DNA of 13,529 bases. Source: Pelagophyceae sp. CCMP2097. Its lineage: Eukaryota; Sar; Pelagophyceae. Within the stretch, counting starts at the first letter, position 1; each line of letters starts with the position of its first letter. Of this stretch, positions 1 through 8,105 are shown piece by piece. A program made the position numbers and the translations under genes. The notes under the pieces are model-generated. The model was given only the letters and a program-made list of their open reading frames with translations, searched no databases and had not been told where the DNA came from. The stretch lies in assembly GCA_026770575.1 (NCBI GenBank), contig MU658089.1:1-13529 (forward strand). Direction: 5' to 3'.

Positions 1-25
1 TACGCAAAAGACTCAAAGAAGCGGA

Positions 26-260
26 ACCACCGATTTGTATCAAAGTCCAGACTATGAAAATGGAGAACCACCGATGTGCCCTTGTACGAAACCGACCAGA
101 AACAAGAACCACCGATGTGCCCACGTATTTAGCGATGATAAAAAGGGACCACCGATGTGCCCCCGCGCAAATGTGCCTAAAAACAAAAACCACCGAACTA
201 CCCTTCAGCGACCTAAAAAAATCGGAGACCACCGAACTACCCCGAGGGACCACCTATCTG
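26..260. repeat. Degenerate tandem array, unit about 41 bp
   Basis: A conserved 15-base core beginning ACCACCGA recurs at 26, 67, 108, 148, 189 and 228, with a shortened partial copy (ACCACCTA) at 249. Spacings are 41, 41, 40, 41, 39 and 21 bases. Copies at 67, 108 and 148 continue GATGTGCCC; copies at 189 and 228 continue GAACTACCC, so there are two subtypes. The roughly 25 bases between cores differ in sequence but usually end in an A-rich or purine-rich run. The unit is not a multiple of three, so the array is unlikely to be coding. It may extend past the left edge. Its role is unknown; it lies 110-350 bp upstream of the cyclophilin start codon. Confidence 0.8.
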
Positions 261-372
261 ACGTTTTCTCTTTGCTTTTTTTTGCCGAGCGCCGGCCAGC
301 GCCCCTCCGGAACGTTCGCGGAACGCGTCGGCGCGCGCGCAGCGGCGCGCGCCGAGCGCCCGGCGCGCTGAG
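261..372 (+). promoter_or_regulatory. Putative 5' flank of the cyclophilin gene
   Basis: This stretch separates the repeat array from the ATG at 373. It starts with a pyrimidine tract (about 263-284, with eight consecutive T) and then becomes extremely GC-rich. An inverted repeat with 9-base arms lies at 330-338 and 345-353 (GGCGCGCGC / GCGCGCGCC). No TATA box is convincing. Promoter function is inferred only from position. Confidence 0.3.
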
Positions 373-1905
373 ATGGCCTTGCGGGTGCGCCGCCTCTCGG
401 AACCCGGCATGATGGCTGCTCTCACTAACTGGTCTATACGCTCTCTATACGCTCTAGGCCTTGGTCTTCCTGGACTTTGACATTGACGACTCGCGCGCCT
501 CGTTTGCTCGCGCGGCGCATTTTGTTGAGACCAACGATTTGAAGTACGGGTTTTCATCGAAAGATGTGACGCTGCTCGGGGGGCGCGAGCGCTGCGCCGT
601 ACCCGAAGCTTACAAACTTGATTTCGAGTGGAGGTCAAAAGGCGCGTGCCTCGTGCAGCCGCAGCAGAACTGCCGAGTGGTCTTTGAGCTGTTCCTGGAT
701 GCGGCACCGTTAGCTTGTGAAAACTTCCTCTCTCTGGTTAAAGGCGACCGCGGGACGGACAAAGGCTCCGGCGTGCCGCTCTGCTACAGAGGTTCGCCCG
801 TGCACCGGAGCAAGCCGGGCTTCGTCATGCAGGGCGGCGATATCGTCAAAGGTGCGGGTTTCCTTCTCTTATCCGTATCCGAGTCGTATGGAATTCCTCC
901 TCTTCGAATCAGGCAACGGGTCGGGCGGCGCTTCCGTCTTTGGGAAGAAGTTCAAGGACGAGCTGCAAGGTCTCCGGCTGAAGCACGACCGCGCGGGTGC
1001 GCTGAGCATGGGGAATTCCGGGAAACATTCAAACTCGTCGCAGTCCAACGCTGCGTCACCACATCGTCGGCAAACTCACGACGCGCATCGTCGAAAGCGG
1101 CAGAGGCTATAAGCGCGCCGGAGGAAGACCGGACATGGTGGCAGGAAAACACGGGCACCCGTCTTGCCAGAATGGCCCCCAGTTTGCCAATGAAATCGTC
1201 GCCTGAAATAGGTACTTCATCACCTTTTCCCCGTGCCCGCAGCTCGACGGCAAGCACGTCGTCTTCGGCCGCGTCGTCAGCGGCCTCGACGTCGTCCGTG
1301 CGGTTGAAGCCGTCGGCTGCTCTCCCGAAGCATCCGACGAGCAGCCGCGCGTCCCCGTCGTCGTCACCGACTGCGGACTCTTCGATTCTTCGACGCCGCC
1401 GGCGGGGTACTGGGCGCCGCCTTCGTACGACGCTGCGCGCGGCGCCAAGGGCCGGTTTGTCTCGCCGCCGCGGGTCTTCATTTTGGGCAAGGCCGAGGGA
1501 GCGGCCAAAGTCGCCACCTCGCTCGCGGAAGCCAACCCGCCGTGAGTGCCTCGCGGAGGCCGGCGCGTCGTCAGAGTGGCCCGCCGGGATCTTGCAAGGG
1601 GGGCCTTCCTCTGATTGTATGCAGCCATCCATCGCCTTGGTCCATGATCGCATCGACGCAGGCTCCGCGCGACAGTCGTCAACGTCGAGGCGCTCGCCGA
1701 CCTCGAGGCGCTGCTCAACCTCCCGGCATTGGCGCAGGGCATTGTCCTCGCGACGCCGGCCGTCCCCGAAGCCGACCGCGCCGCGTCGGAGACGCTGGCG
1801 CAGGCCGCGGGCGCGCCCTTTGTTTTTGCCAAGCCGGCGGCCGCCGTCGAACCGCTGAGGCCGCTCATCGAGGACATCGAAAGACGACTCGCCGCTCAGC
1901 CTTGA
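373..1905 (+). CDS. Cyclophilin-type peptidyl-prolyl cis-trans isomerase with C-terminal extension (5 exons)
   Basis: Proposed exons are 373-384, 458-851, 913-1042, 1212-1541 and 1662-1905 (369 aa, stop TGA). All introns are GT-AG and phases agree. Known family role: catalysing cis-trans isomerisation of X-Pro bonds. The cyclophilin fold starts at about residue 70 (RVVFELF) and includes [41 protein letters not shown] and [12 protein letters not shown]. The residues equivalent to human CypA Arg55, Phe60, Gln63, Leu122 and His126 are present; Trp121 is replaced by Gln, which in the family usually goes with weak cyclosporin binding. The N-terminal 65 residues ([10 protein letters not shown]...) form an extra conserved-looking block. 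After VTDCGLFD about 120 residues follow ([13 protein letters not shown]...), which I do not recognise. Exon 1 encodes only MALR, so the start is the least certain part. No transit or signal peptide is obvious. The gene converges with CCZ1, leaving 133 bp between stops. Confidence 0.88.
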
Positions 1906-2038
1906 AGACGGCACCAGAGCGCCCGCGCACCGCCCCGGGGGCCGTGGGTCTGTAAATCCGTACGTGTTACTGTGTTCCCAAGGGGCCCTTCAAAGGCTCC
2001 CGGCACTCGGGGGTCTTCGCGGCGCCCGTACGGCGTTG

Positions 2039-3739
2039 TTACAAGAGCACGTTCCTGAGCGGGTTGTCGAAGACGTCCTTCATGGCGTCGTCGAGCTCTG
2101 GGAGGGAATGATACGCACTGCCGAGTCGAACAAAGAGTCTGCGCCGCATCGCGCCGGACTTTGCGACAAGCCAGCCGTCTTCCAGTTGGACGACAATGGA
2201 AGATTCTTCCGAATCCAGAGTGTCGTGCATGTCCTCAAACGCCTTTGATGAGTTGGAATCGAACGGCTTGGAATCAAAAGCAGCGCCGCCGCTGACCGCG
2301 TACGTCGTCGCGTCGTGGAAGAGCAGTTGAGTCTCCGGCACCACCGGGGCCATTGCGAAGAAGAAGCCCGTCTCCGCCAGAGGCTTCAGACCGGCGTCTA
2401 AAGCGGCCTGCACGCCCGCGCACAGCGATGCAAACTGCGGGGCGTCTCGCGCGATGGAGGAATCGAATACGACAAAGCAAAAGAAGTCTGCCACAGAATA
2501 GAATATGGCGCACTCCGGACCCCGCGCTGTCGCCGTTTGCCGCCGCGTCGCGTCGGCCCAGGCGCCGCGGTGCGCGCCGGAGCGCAAAAAGTGGACGTCG
2601 GGGCACCAGACGCCGCCGGGGACTGCTGTAGCGTCCTCGTCGAGACACCTCACGGCCTCTAAACCGTCGACGAGGCGCACCGTGCCCAGGTTCGGCGCCG
2701 AAAAGCCTGCGTGGAAAGCTCCTTTGCACTAGACGACGAGGCAACTCAGCCCCTCCTCTCCTGGGAAGGCTCGGCCGTCCTCCCCCAAAAGGACTTTACC
2801 GTGTCGCCTCCTCGGCGTCGCGGCGCGTGCTTCTCGGTCGCGCGCGGTGGCGTAGCGGTGGATTTGGGCAAATTCGGAAGAGTCCAGGCCATTCCAGAGC
2901 AACCCGCCTTTGTACGATATGGACACGCCTCGCACGCCGTGCACTTTCACGGCTCTTTGAGCGCGGTGCAGTTGCAAAAACGCCGCCGAATCGTGCGGCT
3001 GCTCGATGCCGCAGAGGTCCGTGCCGAGGTCGGCAGAGGAGAGGTCTGTCCTTTTCCAGACGCGACCAAAGTGTCTCACCAACTCCTCGCGGCAATCCTT
3101 GGCCGGATCGTCAAAGTTTGATTCTTCCAGAGATAGCGCCGCCGCAATCGCGGCATGCTCGGCGACGTAGGCCTCGCCCTCGTAATCGCGCGACGCTTTG
3201 TCCGAAGCCTTTCTCAACTTTCTCCGGAGCTCGGCTAAAGTGCGGAACTTCTCCAGCCCATCTCCCGCATCTAAAACGCAACTGACCCCGCCGTGGAGGA
3301 GCGCAAAGCCGTCGTAGGCCTGGAGCATTTGCGAGGCTAGGGCGTGCTCGTGGAGGTCCAAGGTTGCATCGAATACCCAGACCATCCAGACTTCGGCCTC
3401 GACTTGCACGAAGACGTATTTCGACTTGTGCATCGTCACCGCCTCGACGCCGCCGCCAAAGGCGGACCCGACGGCGATGAGGCCCTCTATAAGCGAAAGG
3501 CGTTCATGTTTCTGGGCCGCAGAGTCGCTCGCAGGGTGATACCACAGCACGTGCGCCTATTTCCGCCTCACTGCGGCGTTGAATCCGGGAGTGCCACGGC
3601 CGGCGCGAGGCCGGGCGAAAGGCGTTGAATCCACGGGCACAGCTCTCCTTCGACGCACCAGCAGCTCGACGTCGCCTGCCGCATCGTCGTCGCAGGCCAG
3701 GCCGCGGTGGAAGACGGCGCCCGCCTCCAGACCCTCCAT
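2039..3739 (-). CDS. CCZ1: Vacuolar fusion protein CCZ1 homolog (3 exons)
   Basis: Proposed exons, in transcript order, are 3739-3659, 3556-2800 and 2706-2039 (501 aa, stop TAA); human CCZ1 is about 480 aa. Known role: Ccz1 pairs with Mon1 to form the guanine-nucleotide exchange factor that activates Rab7 on late endosomes, vacuoles and autophagosomes. The start of the first longin domain is visible as VLWYHPASD, then RLSLIEGLIAVGSAF and EAEVWMVWVFD, matching the human pattern ILFYHP...VGLCEAIVQF...FWMVMVV. Later blocks are GLLWNGLDSSEFAQIHRY, DFFCFVVFDSS and a C-terminal AMRRRLFVRLGSAYHSL close to the human C terminus. The first exon (27 codons) rests on the GTGCGT donor and TAG acceptor with matching phase. 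The second intron (2799-2707, GTAAAG donor) is plausible, but the protein around it is poorly conserved. The first exon starts 95 bp from the end of the MYND-RING-Sel1 pseudogene, on the same strand. Confidence 0.82.
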
Positions 3740-3834
3740 GGAGGCCACCAAAGGGGCAAAGCGCCCAAGCAAGGACCCGCGCCGACAATTTGCGCGCCGA
3801 CTGATGTTTTTTTTTAGCGACCCAGGATTGCTTT
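3740..3834 (-). promoter_or_regulatory. Short gap 5' of CCZ1 with duplicated TTTTTAGCGACC
   Basis: Only 95 bp separate the pseudogene end and the CCZ1 ATG. On the + strand the 12-base word TTTTTAGCGACC occurs twice (near 3811 and 3833); the second copy overlaps the pseudogene's terminal stop. Any CCZ1 promoter must lie here or inside the pseudogene. No recognised promoter element is visible. Confidence 0.25.
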
Positions 3835-4938
3835 TTAGCGACCGAGGTGACGGGATGGTAAGGCACGGGAAAAGTCTGAGAGTTCTCGCCATCGACGTCT
3901 CAATAAATTGAAGTCAATCGAGGACCGAGCGACTTCCGGGTCAGCCGGAGCGCTCTGCTTTAACTTTAAGGCGGCCTTGATCATCTCGACCTGCGCCTCG
4001 GTGCCGGCGTGCCCCTGTGCCGCGGCGCGCTTGATGAGGCGCAGCGCATCGCCAAAGTCCTGCGGCACGCCCTGGCCGTTTGCGTGACACACGCCGAGGT
4101 TGTAGAGCGCGCCCGGGTCGCCCTGCGCCGCGGCGAGGCGCCACCACTTCACGGCTTCCTCGTACGACTGGGCCATGCCCATGCCGTGGACATGCTGCCG
4201 AGATTGTACTGCGCAGTAGGAAATCCTTGCTCGGCAGCGCGCTGAACCCATCGCGCGGCGGTCTCGTGGTTGACCTTGACGCCTTGCCCGTGAGCGTAAC
4301 AAAACGCCAGATTAGTCTGCGTTTCTGCATGGCCTTGCGCGGCAGCGAGCTCGCACAACTGGACTCCCCGCTTAAAATTCTGCTGGAGGCCCATGCCACC
4401 TGTCAAGTATCTGTTTCCGAGGACGACCTGCGCCTCGGCGTTGCCCTTGTCCACGTGCTTCTGCAGCCGGCCCAGCCACTCGGCATCCGACTTATAGGTT
4501 GGCGCTCGGCAGAGCGGGCAGCGCATGTCGTACTCTCGGCACTTTGTGGAGCATTCGTCGCAAATAATCTTGCAGCAGCAATCGTAGAATACTTGTCGTT
4601 CAGGTTCGATTGGAAGCCTGTCAAGACAGATGGCGCAAGTGCCGCGCCAGTCCGGCTTGGCGCCGTTCAGCGCGTTGTCCTTGTCCAGCGCCGTCGTCCG
4701 AAAAGCCGGCGCGACGCCCTCGACGATGGGCGGCTCCTCCTAGATCTTCAGCTTCGCCGGCATCAGCTCGTCAAGTAGCCGATCTTGGAACTCCTGCACT
4801 GCGCTTATGCCCGCGCTCGTTCCAGTCCACTAGCTGGCACTTTTTAGAGCAGTAGTGGCGCGATTTGCACTTGGTGCAGTGCTTGCCGCCCGGCCCGTCG
4901 AAGACGCAGGGTTTCAGCTTCCTCCTTCGCGCGTCCAT
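3835..4938 (-). pseudogene. MYND-RING-Sel1 repeat gene, broken (two frameshifts, one in-frame stop)
   Basis: Read from an ATG at 4938, frame one encodes a MYND zinc finger: PCVFDGPGGKHCTKCK, then HYCSKKCQLVDW and GHK. Near 4800 the homologous reading moves to another frame (net +1 or -2), continuing VQEFQDRLLDELMPAKLKI. A TAG then interrupts it at 4742-4740, after which the same frame continues EEPPIVEGVAPAFR. A RING finger follows (CAICLDRLP, then CCCKIICDEC and CPLCR). Sel1 repeats begin near 4450 (GNAEAQVVLGNRYL, then AETQTNLAFCYAHGQGV). In the third repeat, near 4190-4205, the frame moves again (net -1; about four bases are missing between NLGSM and HGMGMAQ), and a fourth repeat ends the protein at 3835. 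In this domain family MYND and RING bind zinc and Sel1 repeats form superhelical scaffolds. No intron rescues the frame: the TAG is followed directly by in-frame homologous sequence. Sequencing error could explain single lesions, but three are seen. Confidence 0.82.
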
Positions 4939-5079
4939 CGGCCGTGGTCAAAGGCGAGCTTGAGCCGGCGCGGCCGCGGCGCCACCCAACTTTTATTTTG
5001 GCGAAGGCTTGTGTGCATTTTCTCGGCGCGCGGCGGCCCAGTTCCCCTCCCGTCGGGCTTCGCGTGGCGCTTCGCCGTC
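4939..5079. promoter_or_regulatory. Divergent intergenic region, pseudogene / CHMP1
   Basis: The 141 bp between the ATG at 4938 (minus strand) and the ATG at 5080 (plus strand) must hold the CHMP1 5' UTR and promoter, and originally the promoter of the now broken neighbour. It contains a short AT-rich patch (AACTTTTATTTT around 4988-4999) in otherwise GC-rich sequence. No known factor site is claimed. Confidence 0.3.
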
Positions 5080-6128
5080 ATGGGGAACAAGATCAGCCTG
5101 CAGGAGGAGCTGATCAACCTGAAGATGACGTCGAAACAGATGCCAACCGCGGCGCCACAACGCAGAACCTCGGAACGCCAAACGAAGAATCTTGAAAGGG
5201 GTGGAAGCCCCCCCCCGCCGGGGAAGCGTCTGAAGGACGGGCCCGCATCCGGCCTGAAAGGGCGCCCCGCAAACGCGGTTGGCAGAGGCATCACGCAAAG
5301 GCGGTTGGTGAGAGAGGGCCCGTCACGTTTTGGGATTCGATCGGCTCGTCGCGCTTCGGTCCAAGAACGGGCTTCTTAGGCGGTCGGCGTCGAAGAAGTG
5401 CGAGAAGAACGAAAAGGTGGCGAAGACGAACGTCAAGAAGGCCATCGAGAAGGTAAGGCGCACGTGCGAGGGCGCGCGGCTCTTCCACCGCGGTCGTGGA
5501 AGGGCGTTTTGTAGGGCAACATGGAGGGTGCAAGAATCTACGCGCAGAATGCAATACGGGAGAAGACTCAAGGCCTGAATTATTTGAAGATGTCATCCAG
5601 GATCGACGCCGTTGGCCAAAGACTCGAGACGGCGATCCGCACCAACGACATGTCCAAGGTGTTTTTTCGATGGCGTCGTATGGGGATTCCTACGAGAGAC
5701 GTAGGCCATGGGCAACGTGGTCAAAGGCATGGCCTCGGCTTTGCAGTCGATGGACGTGGAGAAGATTTCGCGCGTCATGGATTCATTCGAGCAGCAGTTT
5801 GAGTCGATGGACGTGCGGGCCGGGTACATGGAATCTTCGATGAACTCGACTACGGCCTCCGCCACGCCCGAGGACCAGGTATTTCTTCGTATCGAAAGCG
5901 TCTTTGAGTCTCGGCCCGCAATTTGCGATAGGTCGACGGCCTCATCTCAGCGATATTTACTTTAAACGATAGGTCGACGGCCTCATCTCGCAGATTGCCG
6001 ACGAGCACCAGCTCGACGTCTCTTTCGCGCTCGACGACGCCGGGACCATGGGAACAAAGGTGCCCGCGCAGCCGGCCAAGAAGGAAGACGCAGACTTGGC
6101 CTCGCGACTGGACGCGTTGAACCGATGA
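5080..6128 (+). CDS. CHMP1: Charged multivesicular body protein 1 (CHMP1/VPS46/Did2), ESCRT-III-associated (5 exons)
   Basis: Exons are 5080-5141, 5380-5452, 5515-5658, 5705-5878 and 5973-6128, giving 202 aa (human CHMP1 proteins are about 196-199). Known role: ESCRT-III accessory protein that recruits VPS4 during multivesicular body sorting and cytokinesis. Helix 1 is [20 protein letters not shown]; the hairpin continues [20 protein letters not shown], then [16 protein letters not shown] and [15 protein letters not shown]. The core ends with [13 protein letters not shown] and [13 protein letters not shown]. The C-terminal [11 protein letters not shown] is the MIT-interacting motif that binds VPS4. 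Four junctions fit family conservation exactly with matching phase. Intron 1 has no GT donor where homology requires it; a GC-AG intron (5142-5379) restores the exact family length. Intron 4 carries a duplicated acceptor. The stop codon lies in a CGATGATTGAC duplication (6123-6133, 6136-6146). Confidence 0.96.
5926..5989 (+). repeat. 23-base direct repeat duplicating the exon 5 splice acceptor of CHMP1
   Basis: CGATAGGTCGACGGCCTCATCTC occurs at 5926-5948 and again at 5967-5989, offset by 41 bases. Each copy holds an AG acceptor followed by the first codons of exon 5 (V-D-G-L-I-S). Only the downstream copy keeps the reading frame into the MIT-interacting motif, since 41 is not a multiple of three. 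The upstream copy is therefore intronic or a decoy acceptor. Confidence 0.95.
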
Positions 6129-6307
6129 TTGACAACGATGATTGACGCGCCCCCGAAGATGCAGGCCCAAACGACCCGGCGGACGCCACAAGGCCCGGCG
6201 GAATCGCGCGAGAGCGAGGCCCCACGCTGTTTATAAACCACGGCCCGAATGCGCAATCCTCCAAAGGGGCAAGTGCTTTACTGACTCAAAAGCGGGTCTT
6301 TGACTGA
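6129..6307. other. Convergent intergenic spacer, CHMP1 / CPBP gene
   Basis: These 179 bp lie between two stop codons on opposite strands and must hold both 3' ends. The spacer begins with the second copy of CGATGATTGAC. Two related words, ACTGACTCAAAAG and GACTGACTAAAAG, occur near 6281 and 6302. No RNA gene or conserved open frame is seen. Confidence 0.4.
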
Positions 6308-7801
6308 CTAAAAGGCGCCAGACTTGCTCAATAATGTAAAGGCGTTCCACAAAGCATGCATGGTCATGGGCACGAGGATATTCCGAGTCTGCGAATACAT
6401 GTGCCCCCAGTACGCCCCGAGCACGCCGAGCGCCAGCGACCTAGATGCCAGCGTCGGACGACGAGGCCCTGACGCGGACGCGATGCCTTGCTGCGACGGG
6501 TTTCCCGAGACGCTGCAGCAAACGTCGGGTTCGGCCCGTGCCACGCCGCAAACGCCGCCGCAGAGGCCAGGATCGACGGCGCGTACCTACGTCGAAACGT
6601 GGCGCCCGTTTGAGTATCAAGGGCCGCACCCAAAGTTTGCTCGGCGCGCGGTCTCCAACAGGAAGAAGCGGAAAAACAGCTCCTCGGTCACGGGCACGAC
6701 GCAGACCACCTCGAAAAACTCGGTGGGCGACCTATATGGCGTCCGTTTTACGCGCTTGCACGAGCAAGGTGCGACAGCGCACGGGAGCACGAGGTGGTCC
6801 GGCGGGGCCCAGTCCTGCGGCCGCAGGAGGAAGAGCGGGACGAGGATGGCTTGGAAGACGGGCCTAGGGGTTCTTGCGTGAGTGAGGCGTCTCCCGCGTC
6901 GTTCCGAGCGGCGGAGCAATACGCACACGCTCGCGCCTGCGGCGACAAGGGGCCAGGCCACATCGCTAGAAACGGCGCCGTCGAGACAAGCGGCGCCACG
7001 TCTTTGGGATACAGCGCTCACCCGACTTTGGAGACTTTGAGGCTCTGAGTCCATCGGAACTCGCCCGCGACGTCGGCGAAAGAGAGGCCTAAGAACAGTC
7101 ACGTCACGAGGCAGCCAGTCTCCCGCTGGGACGGACCTCGTCGGAGCGGCACGGGCGATTTCTCCCCGGCGGCGTTTTGAAGCGCGAAGAAGGCGGCCGT
7201 CGCCGATACTCGCCCCGCAACTTGCGCAACGGGCGCGTCCGCCAAGAGCAGGTCCGCCGCGACGACCTGCGCGTGGCCGTCCGGCCGCGCCGTCGCACGG
7301 AAATGACGCACCGCGTTGAGGTAGCACGCTATAAAGGCGACGCTGCCCGTCCCGACGTCCTTGGCGGTCCACGCGTCCTCGGCCGAAACGGCCGCGCCAA
7401 GATCCTGCCACCTGCAAAGGCACGTTCCGCACCGGTCACGGCGCCCAGGAAAGCAGCAGGGAGGGTCGAAAGGCGATGCTCCAAAGGGTCGGGCGCGCGC
7501 GTCCGTAAAGAGGGCTCCTTTGGAGGGTTCCAAGGGAGAGGGCTTGAAACGCGAGCAACGCCGGTCCTCACTCAAAGTTCCATTTCGAGCCGTTTGAGCC
7601 AAAGTCGATGGGGAGCTCCGGGAGGCCCGCAGCCGCCGCGGGTTGCGAGTCGGTGTCGGGCTGCGGCGCGGCGCGGAGCGATACGGACCTCGCCGGGTGC
7701 CGCAACGCGCCGGGCGAGTGCCTCAACGCGCCGGGCCGCTGCAGCGCCACCGGGCAGCGCGCCAGGCACAGCACCGCGCAGGCCACGCGACGCGCCGGCA
7801 T
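6308..7801 (-). CDS. CPBP-family intramembrane metalloprotease (CAAX protease/Abi superfamily), probably organelle-targeted (8 exons)
   Basis: Exons in transcript order: 7801-7572, 7411-7137, 7088-7022, 6965-6927, 6863-6783, 6731-6630, 6586-6512, 6440-6308. They join in phase to 333 aa ending at TAG. Known family: integral membrane glutamate/metal proteases. The three signature motifs sit in three consecutive exons: EELFFR (residues 247-252), FAAWH (277-281) and HALWN (318-322), inside hydrophobic segments; further hydrophobic stretches lie at about 192-225 and 236-246. Residues 1-45 are basic with a hydrophobic start (VACAVLCLARCPVAL), compatible with a secondary-plastid bipartite leader, though no clear ASA-F motif is visible. 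Residues 75-190 (WQDLGAAVSAEDAWTAKD, then FRWTQSLKVSKVG) form a soluble domain I do not recognise. The 63-nt fourth intron (6926-6864) is a multiple of three without a stop, so its retention would add 21 residues. Lower exons are firmer than the first two. RCE1 identity is not supported. Confidence 0.88.
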
Positions 7802-8105
7802 AGCGCAAAGGCCGCGTGCGGGCGACGTCTAGACGAGACTCCGACTCGGATCACGACTTGAGTCGCTGAAAAAGATATCGGCGGACGTCCGGACTCGGAC
7901 GAGCGCTGTCGAGTTCAGTGGTCCTACATTTGGCAACGTCGTCGAAAGAGTTACCGAGGTCAGAGTCGGAGAGAGGGTCGGCTTGTGGGCACCCTCGGTG
8001 TCGAGATGGAATCAAGGGGGGGAGAAGGACCTGACACTGACAAGGTTTCATCATCATGGCGGCGGCGCCGCGACGCGTGAAAGGTTTATGCGATTTTGAA
8101 AAGGG
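7802..8105. other. Intergenic spacer between GT14 and CPBP genes
   Basis: These 304 bp lie downstream of the GT14 stop (8106) and upstream of the CPBP-gene ATG (7801), both on the minus strand, so they should carry the GT14 3' end and the CPBP promoter. Variants of GACTCGG/GACTCCG recur (about 7837-7852, 7890-7897, 7966-7973). No conserved open frame, tRNA or strong hairpin was found. Confidence 0.4.

Noticed and set aside
189..245. tRNA A-box-like sequence on the minus strand (GGGTAGTTCGGTGG)
   Set aside because: No matching B box, acceptor stem or cloverleaf could be formed, and the sequence is simply the repeat core.
26..260. CRISPR-like pattern (short repeats with variable spacers)
   Set aside because: Repeats are only about 15 bp, not palindromic, with 21-26-base spacers, no cas genes, and the DNA is clearly eukaryotic with introns.
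461..1858. Single 465-residue open frame as the cyclophilin protein
   Set aside because: After VMQGGDIVK the frame becomes Arg/Ser-rich and loses cyclophilin homology; splicing at 852-912, 1043-1211 and 1542-1661 restores it. The frame also starts at TTG just after an intron acceptor.
952..1914. Minus-strand 320-residue open frame
   Set aside because: It is the antisense of cyclophilin exons, Arg/Asp-rich with no recognisable domain; GC-rich codon bias keeps the opposite frames open.
4740..4799. Intron explaining the TAG and frame change in the MYND-RING-Sel1 gene
   Set aside because: A GTGCAG...ATCTAG segment of 60 nt exists, but removing it leaves the wrong frame, and its translation (VQEFQDRLLDELMPAKLKI) looks like genuine protein.
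6308..7801. Assignment of the CPBP gene as RCE1 (CAAX prenyl endopeptidase)
   Set aside because: The motifs define only the superfamily; the N-terminal domain and probable leader differ from RCE1.
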